DNA of 64,000 nucleotides. It comes from Colwellia sp. Arc7-635. GTDB taxonomy: Bacteria > Pseudomonadota > Gammaproteobacteria > Enterobacterales > Alteromonadaceae. The position numbers and the translations under genes are program-made. The notes beneath the pieces were generated by a model. The model was not told the DNA's origin. It searched no databases and saw nothing but the letters and a program-made list of their open reading frames with translations. The stretch covers positions 248,001 through 312,000 of the forward strand of contig NZ_CP034660.1 in NCBI RefSeq assembly GCF_003971255.1, given 5' to 3'. Below are positions 1 to 7,924 of the stretch, one piece after another. Within the stretch, counting starts at the first letter, position 1. Each line of letters starts with the position of its first letter.

Positions 1-498
1 GTTTTAGAGGAAAAAAAATTAGCTAAAGCACTTATCTGGCTAACAGAAGAAGCATTACACGATGTGTTGTTACAAGGCACTGGTGTCGTTGATGTTAACG
101 GCGTACGACGCTATTTTAATGTCCATCGTAATAACGGAATAGCTTATGACTATGCGATTGGTAAGCGTGAGCAAGCACGCTATTGGTATTTTTCTGAAGT
201 ACCTAGCATTATGGGTTATGGCGAAACACTGGACAGTAAAATAGCCCTGACACCACAAGTTTCTTTTGCCGGTAATGTTGCCGAACTTGGTTTAGGTAAG
301 CTTTTTATGGTCAGCTATGAACAAGCAGACGAACAAATATCACGTTTGGGCGTACTTGCTGATCAAGGCGGAGCATTCGACGAGAATTTATTTCAGTTAG
401 ATTTATTAGTCGACAGCTATTATGGTTGGCAAGATTACCACCAAGCAAATAAAAATTTACCTGATTACGCTAGTGCGTGGCTAATGCTAATAAAGTAA
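1..498 (+). CDS. MltA-like lytic transglycosylase, C-terminal part (5' end outside window)
   Basis: The reading frame is open from base 1, so the N-terminus lies upstream. The 165 visible residues contain a QGTGVVDVNG segment followed by NNGIAYDYAIG, which resembles the substrate-groove part of MltA (QGSG...NGxxYxxIG). They end in a segment like the 3D domain: ADQGGAFDENLFQLDLLVDS, then YASAWLML. In MltA the 3D aspartates are catalytic and the enzyme cleaves peptidoglycan to anhydromuropeptides in the periplasm. The match is by eye and the protein may be a divergent relative. It is followed by about 160 bases with no convincing gene, then the convergent glycan locus. Confidence 0.5.
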   Translation, partial: VLEEKKLAKALIWLTEEALHDVLLQGTGVVDVNGVRRYFNVHRNNGIAYDYAIGKREQARYWYFSEVPSIMGYGETLDSKIALTPQVSFAGNVAELGLGKLFMVSYEQADEQISRLGVLADQGGAFDENLFQLDLLVDSYYGWQDYHQANKNLPDYASAWLMLIK

Positions 499-655
499 TT
501 ATATTACAGTTAAGGTCTTCAATTAATGCTCAGCAATATTAGCTGCAGACTTTAACTGGTTAGGTAAGAGGGTAAACATTGGCTTGATAAGATAATTAAT
601 TGCAGGATTCATTCCCAAACCCATCATAGCGTCAATCATAGAATCAATGAAAGGG

Positions 656-2560
656 TTAAGCGACCTTACTACAAATATTATCGTTTGCTTTTATTTTACG
701 GACACTATTTTCTGCTGGCTGATAGTCGAGCGGAGCAGCAATCAACAGTTCGCGAATCTTTGCTTCATCCTCTTCACGCATGGCTTCTTTGAGTTGTTCT
801 ATTATTACGTCAACAGCACTGTAATGTAATGAGCGTTCGTTAGCCGTTAGAATGCGTTGATGCTGAGTTTTTTCAGCGTTATTACCAATCAATAATTCTT
901 CGTAAAGCTTTTCACCAGGACGTAAGCCGCTGTAATGTATTTCAATATCGCCATTCGGGGTATTTTCATCTTTAATTGTTAAGCCCATCAAATGAGTCAT
1001 TTTATAAGCTAAATCGACGATCTTAACGGGGTTACCCATATCTAATACAAAAACATCGCCGCCTGTCCCCATTGCACCAGCTTGAATGACTAGCTGTGCA
1101 GCTTCTGGAATGGTCATGAAGTAGCGAATAATATCTGGATGGGTAATAGTAATAGGACCGCCACGCTTAATTTGTTTTTTAAATAACGGCACAACTGAGC
1201 CTGATGAACCCAAAACATTACCAAAACGCACCATAACAAAACGGGTGTTGTGATCTTTTTTTGCAAAACCTTGTAAAACTAATTCTGCCAAACGTTTGGT
1301 AGCACCCATAACATTGGTTGGTCTTACCGCTTTGTCGGTGGAAATAAGGACAAAGGTTTCTACCTGACAGTAAATGGCGGCTTGAGCGATTTCATAGGTA
1401 CCTAAGACGTTATTGGTGACACCTGCAATAACGTTGTTTTCCACCATAGGAACATGTTTGTAGGCGGCTGCATGATAAATAGTTTGCACGTTGTGCTTGC
1501 TAAAAATATGACGCATTAGCATGCCATTTTGTACATTACCAATTAAGGGTTCAACATGAAGGTTATTACTGCTTTCGCTTAGTATTTCACTAAGCTCTTG
1601 GTGAATCTCGTAAAGTAGCGCTTCACTTACATCGAGTAAAATGAGCTCTTTAGGCTTATTCAAAACAATTTGTCGACAGAGTTCCTTGCCGATTGAACCG
1701 CCTGCCCCTGAGACCATAACAATCTTATCAGTAATATTTGCACTGAGTAATTCAGCAATCGGTTGAACTGGCTTACGACCCAATAATTCATCGACAGACA
1801 CTTCTCGCAATTCATCAATGGTGCGCTTACCAGAAACAATATCTGACATTCCGGGTACGATTAATAGTTCAAGTGCATGGGGTTCTATATGCGCGACAAT
1901 CTGCTTTAAGCGAATAGGATCAACTTTTGGTATTGCGATTAATACTTTGAATTGACCATGCTTTTTTACTAACTGCGTAATATGTAGTGGCGAGTAAATC
2001 TTTAAGCCTAAAACTCGTCGACCGACATAACGTTTTTTTTCATCTAAAAAAGCTAATGGTTGATACTTGTTACCTTGAGATAAGGCATGAACTAGTTGCC
2101 TGCCTGCGCTACTTGCCCCATAAATGACTACGCCTTCCCTTTCATCAAACCAACTCTTTTTTGCTATTAGGCTGACCAGAGCTCTAGCGCCAGCAATTTG
2201 AAAGCTAGCAATCACTAGAAATATGATAGGAACACTACGAGGTACAAAGGCGTCAGCAAAAAAGCTGGTTAAATAGAAGATGATACTGGCAGCGATTAAT
2301 AGTAATTGAATTTTCAAGAAGGCTTTAGCGTTGAAAAACCGTACGACAGAATTATAAACATCAAAGGCATAGAACAAAGCCAATGTTGTGCCGACAACTG
2401 AAATAAACGCGAGGTTTTCATGTCGAGAAATTTCAACACTATCAAACCCTAAGCGAATAATATAAGAAAAGTAGAATGCAAGACTAAGCGACAATAGATC
2501 GTAAGCCAGTGCCAAGATCAGCTTAACTGAACTTGGAATTAAATCAATTCGTCTAACCAT
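656..2560 (-). CDS. Membrane-bound NDP-sugar 4,6-dehydratase (PglF/WbpM/CapD family)
   Basis: 634 residues, the full length of the large membrane-anchored short-chain dehydrogenases that turn UDP-GlcNAc into the 4-keto-6-deoxy sugar. The first 130 or so residues hold four hydrophobic segments. A first Rossmann-like region starts near VVIYGASSAG, and the catalytic NAD-binding fold starts at VMVSGAGGSIGKELC near residue 285. The active site appears as ISTDKAVRPTNVMGATKR, where Met replaces the usual catalytic Tyr. That substitution is typical of the FlaA1/PglF/WbpM family. It is the last gene of a leftward run with an aminotransferase, an acetyltransferase and a phosphoglycosyl transferase, which fits the first step of bacillosamine synthesis. 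A 136-base gap to the aminotransferase may hold its own promoter. Confidence 0.9.
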   Translation of the reverse strand: MVRRIDLIPSSVKLILALAYDLLSLSLAFYFSYIIRLGFDSVEISRHENLAFISVVGTTLALFYAFDVYNSVVRFFNAKAFLKIQLLLIAASIIFYLTSFFADAFVPRSVPIIFLVIASFQIAGARALVSLIAKKSWFDEREGVVIYGASSAGRQLVHALSQGNKYQPLAFLDEKKRYVGRRVLGLKIYSPLHITQLVKKHGQFKVLIAIPKVDPIRLKQIVAHIEPHALELLIVPGMSDIVSGKRTIDELREVSVDELLGRKPVQPIAELLSANITDKIVMVSGAGGSIGKELCRQIVLNKPKELILLDVSEALLYEIHQELSEILSESSNNLHVEPLIGNVQNGMLMRHIFSKHNVQTIYHAAAYKHVPMVENNVIAGVTNNVLGTYEIAQAAIYCQVETFVLISTDKAVRPTNVMGATKRLAELVLQGFAKKDHNTRFVMVRFGNVLGSSGSVVPLFKKQIKRGGPITITHPDIIRYFMTIPEAAQLVIQAGAMGTGGDVFVLDMGNPVKIVDLAYKMTHLMGLTIKDENTPNGDIEIHYSGLRPGEKLYEELLIGNNAEKTQHQRILTANERSLHYSAVDVIIEQLKEAMREEDEAKIRELLIAAPLDYQPAENSVRKIKANDNICSKVA

Positions 2561-2696
2561 GAAAACATACCTTACTACACGCCGTTTTAATGCAAAGCTG
2601 CATTAACGATCTTTGAACGGTATTCTTGCAACATATTGTTACATTGTCATTGTTTAATTGAAAATTAATACTATTTTTCGCTAATAATACTAAATT

Positions 2697-3878
2697 CTAT
2701 TTTTTGTTATCAATAATATCAAGAGCTTGGCTAAGTGATTGGCAGATAGTAGCCATTTCATTGGTAGTCAATGTTGGATGTACTAAGAACATTAAACTCG
2801 TTTCACCCAATTGCTTAGCGTGTTTCAAATCAGCTTCTGGTCTGAAGCTTGTTTGTTCGAAAGCTTTTTCTTTGTAAACTTCAGAGCAACTACCTGAATA
2901 GCAAGGAACATTAACATTATTGATGGTATCAATAATGTTATCGCGTGAGCTACCGTTAGGTATTTTGCTAATATCAACGAAGACATAGCATTTATAATAA
3001 GCATGAACGATATAGTCAGGCACTGTCGGGACAATTAGCCAAGAATATTGTCGACAAACTTGAAATATTTTCTCCGCATTTTCATTCCGCAAAGCTGTCC
3101 AGTTTGGCATACGTTGCAGTTGAATGCGGCCGATGGCTGATTGCATTTCAGTGAGGCGCCAATTAGTACCAAAGCTTTCATGTAACCAACGATAGCCAGG
3201 AGGGTGGTCAGTTTCATAAACTGCAGCGTATGACTTTCCGTGATCTTTAAAAGCCCATGCTTTACGCCATAATGTTTCGTCATTAGTGGTTAGCATGCCG
3301 CCTTCACCACCCGTGGTCATTATTTTGTCTTGGCAAAACGACCAAGCCCCAATGTGACCAATGCTGCCAACAGAGCGACCTTTATATTTTGTACCGTGCG
3401 CTTGAGCACAATCTTCTATGACATAAAGGTTATTTTGCTCAGCCAGCGCCATTATGTCATCCATTTCACAAGGCCAACCAGCCAAGTGGACACATATAAT
3501 CGCTTTGGTTTTATCGCTTAAAACGGCTTTGATTGTTGCGGCGCTGATATTTTGGCTATCAAGTTCAATATCAGCAAAAACTGGTGTTGCACCAGCATTA
3601 ATAATGCTACTGATGGAAGCAATAAAAGTCCTAGAAGTGACAATAACTTCATCGCCTACACTTATTGATAAAGCCTGCAGAGCTAAATCTAATGCGAGAG
3701 TGCCATTGGCAACAGCGATGGCATATTTGCAATCAGTGTAGTCAGCAAACTCTTTTTCAAACATTCGACCTTCTTGCCCGGTCCAATAGTTAACCTTATT
3801 TGATTGTAATACTTGGCTAACGGCAGAAATTTCTTCTGCGCTAAAGCTTGGCCATGGTGAAAGTTGAGTATTAAGCAC
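2697..3878 (-). CDS. DegT/DnrJ/EryC1 sugar aminotransferase (PglE-like)
   Basis: PLP-dependent aminotransferase of nucleotide sugars. The internal aldimine lysine lies in AWSFCQDKIMTTGGEGG, and the VANGTLALDLAL segment fits the PLP phosphate-binding region. It probably aminates the 4-keto product of the neighbouring dehydratase. The frame stays open to an ATG at 4031, but that would overlap the acetyltransferase by over 130 bases. I chose the GTG at 3878: AGGA lies six bases upstream, the protein then begins at the family's usual N-terminus (LNTQLSPWPSFSAEE), the length is 393 residues, and the gap to the upstream stop is 16 bases. The exact sugar cannot be read from sequence. Confidence 0.88.
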   Translation of the reverse strand: MLNTQLSPWPSFSAEEISAVSQVLQSNKVNYWTGQEGRMFEKEFADYTDCKYAIAVANGTLALDLALQALSISVGDEVIVTSRTFIASISSIINAGATPVFADIELDSQNISAATIKAVLSDKTKAIICVHLAGWPCEMDDIMALAEQNNLYVIEDCAQAHGTKYKGRSVGSIGHIGAWSFCQDKIMTTGGEGGMLTTNDETLWRKAWAFKDHGKSYAAVYETDHPPGYRWLHESFGTNWRLTEMQSAIGRIQLQRMPNWTALRNENAEKIFQVCRQYSWLIVPTVPDYIVHAYYKCYVFVDISKIPNGSSRDNIIDTINNVNVPCYSGSCSEVYKEKAFEQTSFRPEADLKHAKQLGETSLMFLVHPTLTTNEMATICQSLSQALDIIDNKK

Positions 3879-3894
3879 GGGTGATCCTAGGATA

Positions 3895-4533
3895 TTAAAT
3901 AAGTGAACGAATAGGCTTAGCGGGTACGCCCAAATAAAGTGTATTGCTGGAAGTTGATTGAGTAATAACCGCACCAGCACCAGACTGGGTATTATTTGCG
4001 ATGGTAATATATTCAACCACTGAGCTACCAATACCTAACCAAGAGAATTCACCTACAATGACACCGCCGGCAAGATTAACCCCAGGTGAAATATGGCAGT
4101 AAGCTTGAATGTGACAATCGTGATCTATGGTGGCCGCGGTGTTAATAATACAGCCGTCGTCAATATGTGCCCCAACATTAATAACTGCGTTGGCGAATAC
4201 CACTACACCTTTGCCAATAACACTATGGTCACTGATGAAGGCGGTTGGGTGGATTAATGTTGCGATATAGCTCTGTTTGCTAGCTAGTTGCTGTAATAAA
4301 CTAGCCCGTAAGACGTTATTGCCTACAGCAACGATAAAGTCTGCGTTATCGCAGTAATTAGGCCAATGCGCTATTGGGCCTGCTATGCTCCAAAGGTGAT
4401 TTTTTTTACGTTCATCAAAACAGTCATCAAGAAAAATAATATTGTCGTAGACTCCAATACTTTCGGCACAATCAGCGACAACACGGCCATGACCACCAGC
4501 ACCAATAATGACTAAGCTTTTATATTTACTCAT
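3895..4533 (-). CDS. Sugar O/N-acetyltransferase, left-handed beta-helix (PglD/NeuD-like)
   Basis: 212 residues. The N-terminus is a small Rossmann-like nucleotide-sugar domain (LVIIGAGGHGRVVADCAES). From about residue 90 it runs into hexapeptide repeats with the PglD-type segment NTAATIDHDCHI, whose histidine is the likely general base. PglD acetylates the 4-amino group of UDP-4-amino sugars using acetyl-CoA in the cytoplasm. Its start overlaps the stop of the upstream sugar transferase by four bases (ATGA type), implying translational coupling. With the dehydratase, aminotransferase and PglC-like genes it completes a UDP-diNAc-bacillosamine-type route. NeuD or a related perosamine acetyltransferase would look similar. 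Confidence 0.85.
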   Translation of the reverse strand: MSKYKSLVIIGAGGHGRVVADCAESIGVYDNIIFLDDCFDERKKNHLWSIAGPIAHWPNYCDNADFIVAVGNNVLRASLLQQLASKQSYIATLIHPTAFISDHSVIGKGVVVFANAVINVGAHIDDGCIINTAATIDHDCHIQAYCHISPGVNLAGGVIVGEFSWLGIGSSVVEYITIANNTQSGAGAVITQSTSSNTLYLGVPAKPIRSLI

Positions 4534-5132
4534 AGGTTGCCCGTGAACTTGCTCATGGTGACTTCACCGCTTGCGTTAATATCGGCTTGAGAAAATACTT
4601 TCTTAACCGTCAGGAATAAAATTTTCATATCAAGCCAAAAACTTTGATGATCTATATACCAAATATCAAGCTCAAATTTTTCTTGCCAGCTAATAGCATT
4701 ACGGCCATTGATTTGTGCCCAACCAGTGATTCCAGGCTTAGTATCATGTCGTCGTGATTGTTCTTTAGAATACAAAGGTAAATACTCAACGAGTAATGGT
4801 CTAGGTCCAACTAAGCTCATATCACCTTTTAATACTGACCATAGGCCAGGTAATTCATCTAAACTAGAGTTTCTTAGTTTGATACCAAACGCGGTTAAAC
4901 GGGCACTGTCAGGTAAAGTATTGCCATTTTCATCTTGTGCATCACGCATTGAGCGAAATTTTTTCATGGTGAAAATATTACCTTGTAAACCTGGTCGTTG
5001 CTGATTAAAAATAACCGGTGTGCCCAAGTTTTTAGATACTTTTCGATAAACAATGACATAAATAGGTGAGAGTAATATCAGGGCGAGTGAGGCGGCTAAT
5101 ATATCTATAGTACGTTTAATTATTTTATACAT
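4530..5132 (-). CDS. Undecaprenyl-phosphate phosphoglycosyl transferase (PglC-like)
   Basis: 200 residues, the size of small monotopic phosphoglycosyl transferases such as PglC. One hydrophobic segment (residues about 8-28) forms the membrane anchor, followed by the catalytic core: MKKFRSMRDA, then SSLDELPGLWSVLKGDMSLV with the catalytic Asp-Glu pair, GPRPLL, and PGITGWAQINGRN. The family moves a phosphosugar from UDP-sugar to undecaprenyl phosphate at the inner membrane, starting repeat-unit assembly. It is the first gene of the leftward operon, divergent from the acetyltransferase gene beginning near 5209. Gene context favours diNAc-bacillosamine phosphate as the substrate, which is inference. 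Confidence 0.9.
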   Translation of the reverse strand: MYKIIKRTIDILAASLALILLSPIYVIVYRKVSKNLGTPVIFNQQRPGLQGNIFTMKKFRSMRDAQDENGNTLPDSARLTAFGIKLRNSSLDELPGLWSVLKGDMSLVGPRPLLVEYLPLYSKEQSRRHDTKPGITGWAQINGRNAISWQEKFELDIWYIDHQSFWLDMKILFLTVKKVFSQADINASGEVTMSKFTGNL

Positions 5133-5208
5133 AACAACTAGCCTGCATTCAGAAACTGAAGTGGCAATTTTCCATTTTTGCTTTATTTTCCAATATAACA
5201 GGAGTAAA

Positions 5209-5688
5209 TTGAACAGTACAATAATAACAAATCGATTTTCATATCTAAGTCCCTTTATGCACGCTGTTGTTCGTTTATATTATTTATCACGTTGGTGCTA
5301 CCTAAAAAAAATTCCACTTTTACCTAAACTCATTTATTACTTTATACGCATTGTTTTTGCTTGTGACGTAAAGTACACCGCCGATATTGGTGAGAATGTT
5401 GGTTTTTTCCATAACGGTTTAGGTGTGGTCATTCATAAAAACGCTAAAATTGGTGCTGGTACTTGCTTGTACCAAAACGTCACTATTGGTGGTAATGGCA
5501 AACCTGAAGCTGAAAATGGTATTCCTGTTATTGGCGAGAATGTTTTTATTGGTGCCGGAGCGGTCATACTTGGTCCCGTTACCATCGGTAACAATGCCCG
5601 TATCGGGGCAAACTCAGTGGTACTAAGTGATGTTGCCGCTAATACCACGGTTGTTGGGTCTCCAGCTAAGTTAATTCATAAAGGCTAA
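5209..5688 (+). CDS. Serine acetyltransferase-like hexapeptide transferase of the glycan locus
   Basis: The C-terminal two thirds are hexapeptide repeats ending in IGANSVVLSDVAANTTVVG, with the CysE-like signature GFFHNGLGVVIHKNAKIGAG. Relatives in glycan loci O-acetylate sugars. True CysE enzymes are longer, so cysteine synthesis is unlikely. Three starts are possible: GTG at 5161 (no Shine-Dalgarno), TTG at 5209 (GGAG four bases upstream) and ATG at 5257 (no Shine-Dalgarno). I prefer TTG at 5209, giving 159 residues. The gene opens the rightward arm of the locus, with the next glycosyltransferase starting ten bases after its stop. Confidence 0.75.
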   Translation: MNSTIITNRFSYLSPFMHAVVRLYYLSRWCYLKKIPLLPKLIYYFIRIVFACDVKYTADIGENVGFFHNGLGVVIHKNAKIGAGTCLYQNVTIGGNGKPEAENGIPVIGENVFIGAGAVILGPVTIGNNARIGANSVVLSDVAANTTVVGSPAKLIHKG

Positions 5689-5697
5689 GGCTCTATT

Positions 5698-6837
5698 ATG
5701 TTAAAAAAATGCGCGGAAAAACGCGTTTTACATGTCTTCATGAACTTAAATCTTGGTGGCGCTGAAAGTCGAATTATGGATTTATTTCGCAGTCAAAATG
5801 CTGATGTTTTGCGTAATGATTTCCTGATTATGACCGAAGAACATTGCCACTTCACTGATGAGGTACTCGCCAAAGGCGGGACGATTCATGTAATTGATAG
5901 CCCTCGACAAGGCATGTTAAATAACCTTTGGCAAATGTACCGACTGTTGCGTGCTCAACCTCAATATACAGCTGTGCATGCTCATACTTCTTACTATTCT
6001 GGTTTATGTGTTTTTATTGCTTATTTGGCAGGTATTTCTGCTCGTATTACTCATGCCCGTAATACCAGCACCGGTAATGATAAATTATCAACGCGAGCGA
6101 TGTTATCGATTGGGCGAACATTGAGTTTGATATTTGCTACACAACGTTTTGCTATTTCAACCGATTCGGGCAAATTTTTATATGGTGAAAACGCAAAGAA
6201 CACAAGTTTCGACGTTGTTCCTAATGCCTTTGATTTTCACAAAGTAAGGCATAAAGAAAACATTACAGTACAAGAAAAAGAAAAATACGGGGTTGACGAA
6301 AAAGTACTTAACATCGTTTGTGTAGGGCGCTTCTATGCGGTTAAAAATCATCAGTTTTTATTAAATATAGTGCATGATTTAGCTGGGCAGCGTCATGATT
6401 TTTGCTTGCATTTAATTGGCGACGGTGAGCTATACAATACGCTGCAAGAGCAAGTTAAGTCTCTAGGATTAGCTGGTAAGGTTAGGTTTTGGGGTAAAAG
6501 GTCAGATGTTGACCAATTACTGTCGTTGTTCGATGTTATGGTGATGACTTCTTTTAGTGAAGGACTCGGCGTAGCGGCGCTTGAAGCGCAAGCGGCTGGA
6601 CTACCTTGTGTTTTATCAGCCAATATTCCTCAAGAGGCTGATATTGGCCTTGGGCTTTGTCAGTATCTTGATTTGAGTTTAACTCCTATAGAGTGGTCAA
6701 GGGTAATTGAGCAGCAAGCGTTGCTATTACCTGTTAGTAAAGCCGACATTGATCAACAATTTGAACATCGTGGTTATCTTCTGTCGACTACGCGTCAGCG
6801 CTATTTGGATGCTTATTTAACTCATGAAAAAAATTAG
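5698..6837 (+). CDS. GT4-type glycosyltransferase
   Basis: 379 residues of a GT-B retaining glycosyltransferase. The N-terminal domain begins VLHVFMNLNLGGAESRIMDL, the acceptor-side glycine loop typical of GT4 enzymes in exopolysaccharide loci. The C-terminal donor domain has NIVCVGRFYAVKNHQFLL and the FSEGLGVAALEAQAAGLPCV segment with the E-x7-E nucleotide-sugar motif. It probably adds one sugar to the lipid-linked repeat at the cytoplasmic face of the inner membrane. Its 3' end overlaps the next glycosyltransferase gene by 14 bases. The two are about equal in length and share motifs (KNHQFLL, EAQAAGLPC), so they look like paralogues. Donor and linkage cannot be predicted. Confidence 0.85.
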   Translation: MLKKCAEKRVLHVFMNLNLGGAESRIMDLFRSQNADVLRNDFLIMTEEHCHFTDEVLAKGGTIHVIDSPRQGMLNNLWQMYRLLRAQPQYTAVHAHTSYYSGLCVFIAYLAGISARITHARNTSTGNDKLSTRAMLSIGRTLSLIFATQRFAISTDSGKFLYGENAKNTSFDVVPNAFDFHKVRHKENITVQEKEKYGVDEKVLNIVCVGRFYAVKNHQFLLNIVHDLAGQRHDFCLHLIGDGELYNTLQEQVKSLGLAGKVRFWGKRSDVDQLLSLFDVMVMTSFSEGLGVAALEAQAAGLPCVLSANIPQEADIGLGLCQYLDLSLTPIEWSRVIEQQALLLPVSKADIDQQFEHRGYLLSTTRQRYLDAYLTHEKN

Positions 6838-7924
6838 AATATTGCAAGTCATACCTGCGCTTACGTTAGGAGGAATATCTTCTGTGGTGATGAATTGGTA
6901 TCGGCATTTGGATCAAACTAAATACCAATTCGATTTTGTTACTTTTAATGATGGTCCGCTCCGGCAAGAAATTTTGGCGTTAGGTGGAGCCATACACCTT
7001 ATTCCAACAATAAAGCAAAAGCCAATAAAGCATTTAGTTGCCCTTAATAAAATATTATCTGGTGCACCACATTATGATGTTATTCATGTACACAATAGTT
7101 TTAAAAATGGTGTTCTACTTTGGTTGGCAAAACGTAAGGGTGTAAAAGTACGAGTTTGTCATTCTCACACGAGCGGTGTAGAAAATAGATTTTTGCAGCC
7201 ATTCATGGGCATACTTAAAGCTATTGTTACTCGAGCAAGTAATGTCCATCTTGCTTGCGGTGAACACGCAGGTGAATTTTTATATGGCGATAAACCTTTT
7301 ACAGTGATTAATAATGCTATTTCAGTACCGCGATATTTAAATACCGCAACAAGTAGCCATGCGATTAGAGAGCAATTTTCATTGCCCGTAGATAAACATA
7401 TAGTGCTACATGTTGGACGCTTTTCGATAGTCAAAAATCATCAGTTTCTTTTACAACTAGCCAAAGAATTATCATTGCATACTTCTATTCATTTTGTTTG
7501 TGTTGGTGAAGGGCCGCTGAAAGAAGATTTTGCTAATAAAATTCAGCTCGAAGGTGTTAGTGAGCGTTTCACACTATTACCGGCGACGCCAGAGATCCCG
7601 ACTCTGCTACACAGTGCTAATGCCTTTATAATGCCGTCCTTATTTGAGGGTATTTCGGTAGCTTTGTTGGAAGCGCAAGCCGCAGGGTTACCTTGCTTAA
7701 TTTCAGATACGATAGCAAAAGAATCTGATATGGGGCTTGATCTGATTTCATTTCACGATCTTAATAATACATTGTCATGGCTTAAGCAGCTGAATCATAT
7801 GAAAAAAGTGACATTGACAGATGAGAACGTAGCCATAGCATTTTGTGATAAAGGTTTTTCAACTGAGGGTGTTTTACTAACACTAACAGCACTTTATAGT
7901 TCATGTGACGCTAAATGTTTGTAA
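6824..7924 (+). CDS. GT4-type glycosyltransferase (EpsF-like)
   Basis: 366 residues. It opens RILQVIPALTLGGISSVVMN, like EpsF-type glycosyltransferases, and has the C-terminal donor motifs VLHVGRFSIVKNHQFLL and LFEGISVALLEAQAAGLPC. The ATG lies inside the 3' end of the preceding glycosyltransferase, and its own stop overlaps the following polymerase gene by ten bases, so these three genes are tightly coupled. Role inferred: a second or third sugar addition in repeat-unit assembly. The sugar specificity is unknown. Confidence 0.85.
   Translation: MKKIRILQVIPALTLGGISSVVMNWYRHLDQTKYQFDFVTFNDGPLRQEILALGGAIHLIPTIKQKPIKHLVALNKILSGAPHYDVIHVHNSFKNGVLLWLAKRKGVKVRVCHSHTSGVENRFLQPFMGILKAIVTRASNVHLACGEHAGEFLYGDKPFTVINNAISVPRYLNTATSSHAIREQFSLPVDKHIVLHVGRFSIVKNHQFLLQLAKELSLHTSIHFVCVGEGPLKEDFANKIQLEGVSERFTLLPATPEIPTLLHSANAFIMPSLFEGISVALLEAQAAGLPCLISDTIAKESDMGLDLISFHDLNNTLSWLKQLNHMKKVTLTDENVAIAFCDKGFSTEGVLLTLTALYSSCDAKCL

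Noticed and set aside
523..639. A 38-codon minus-strand ORF (MIDAMMGLGMNPAINYL...) just downstream of the dehydratase gene
   Set aside because: The composition looks protein-like, but there is no Shine-Dalgarno and no recognisable family, and the frame closes by a stop within the dehydratase 3' end. It may be a gene remnant, and I could not support it as a gene.
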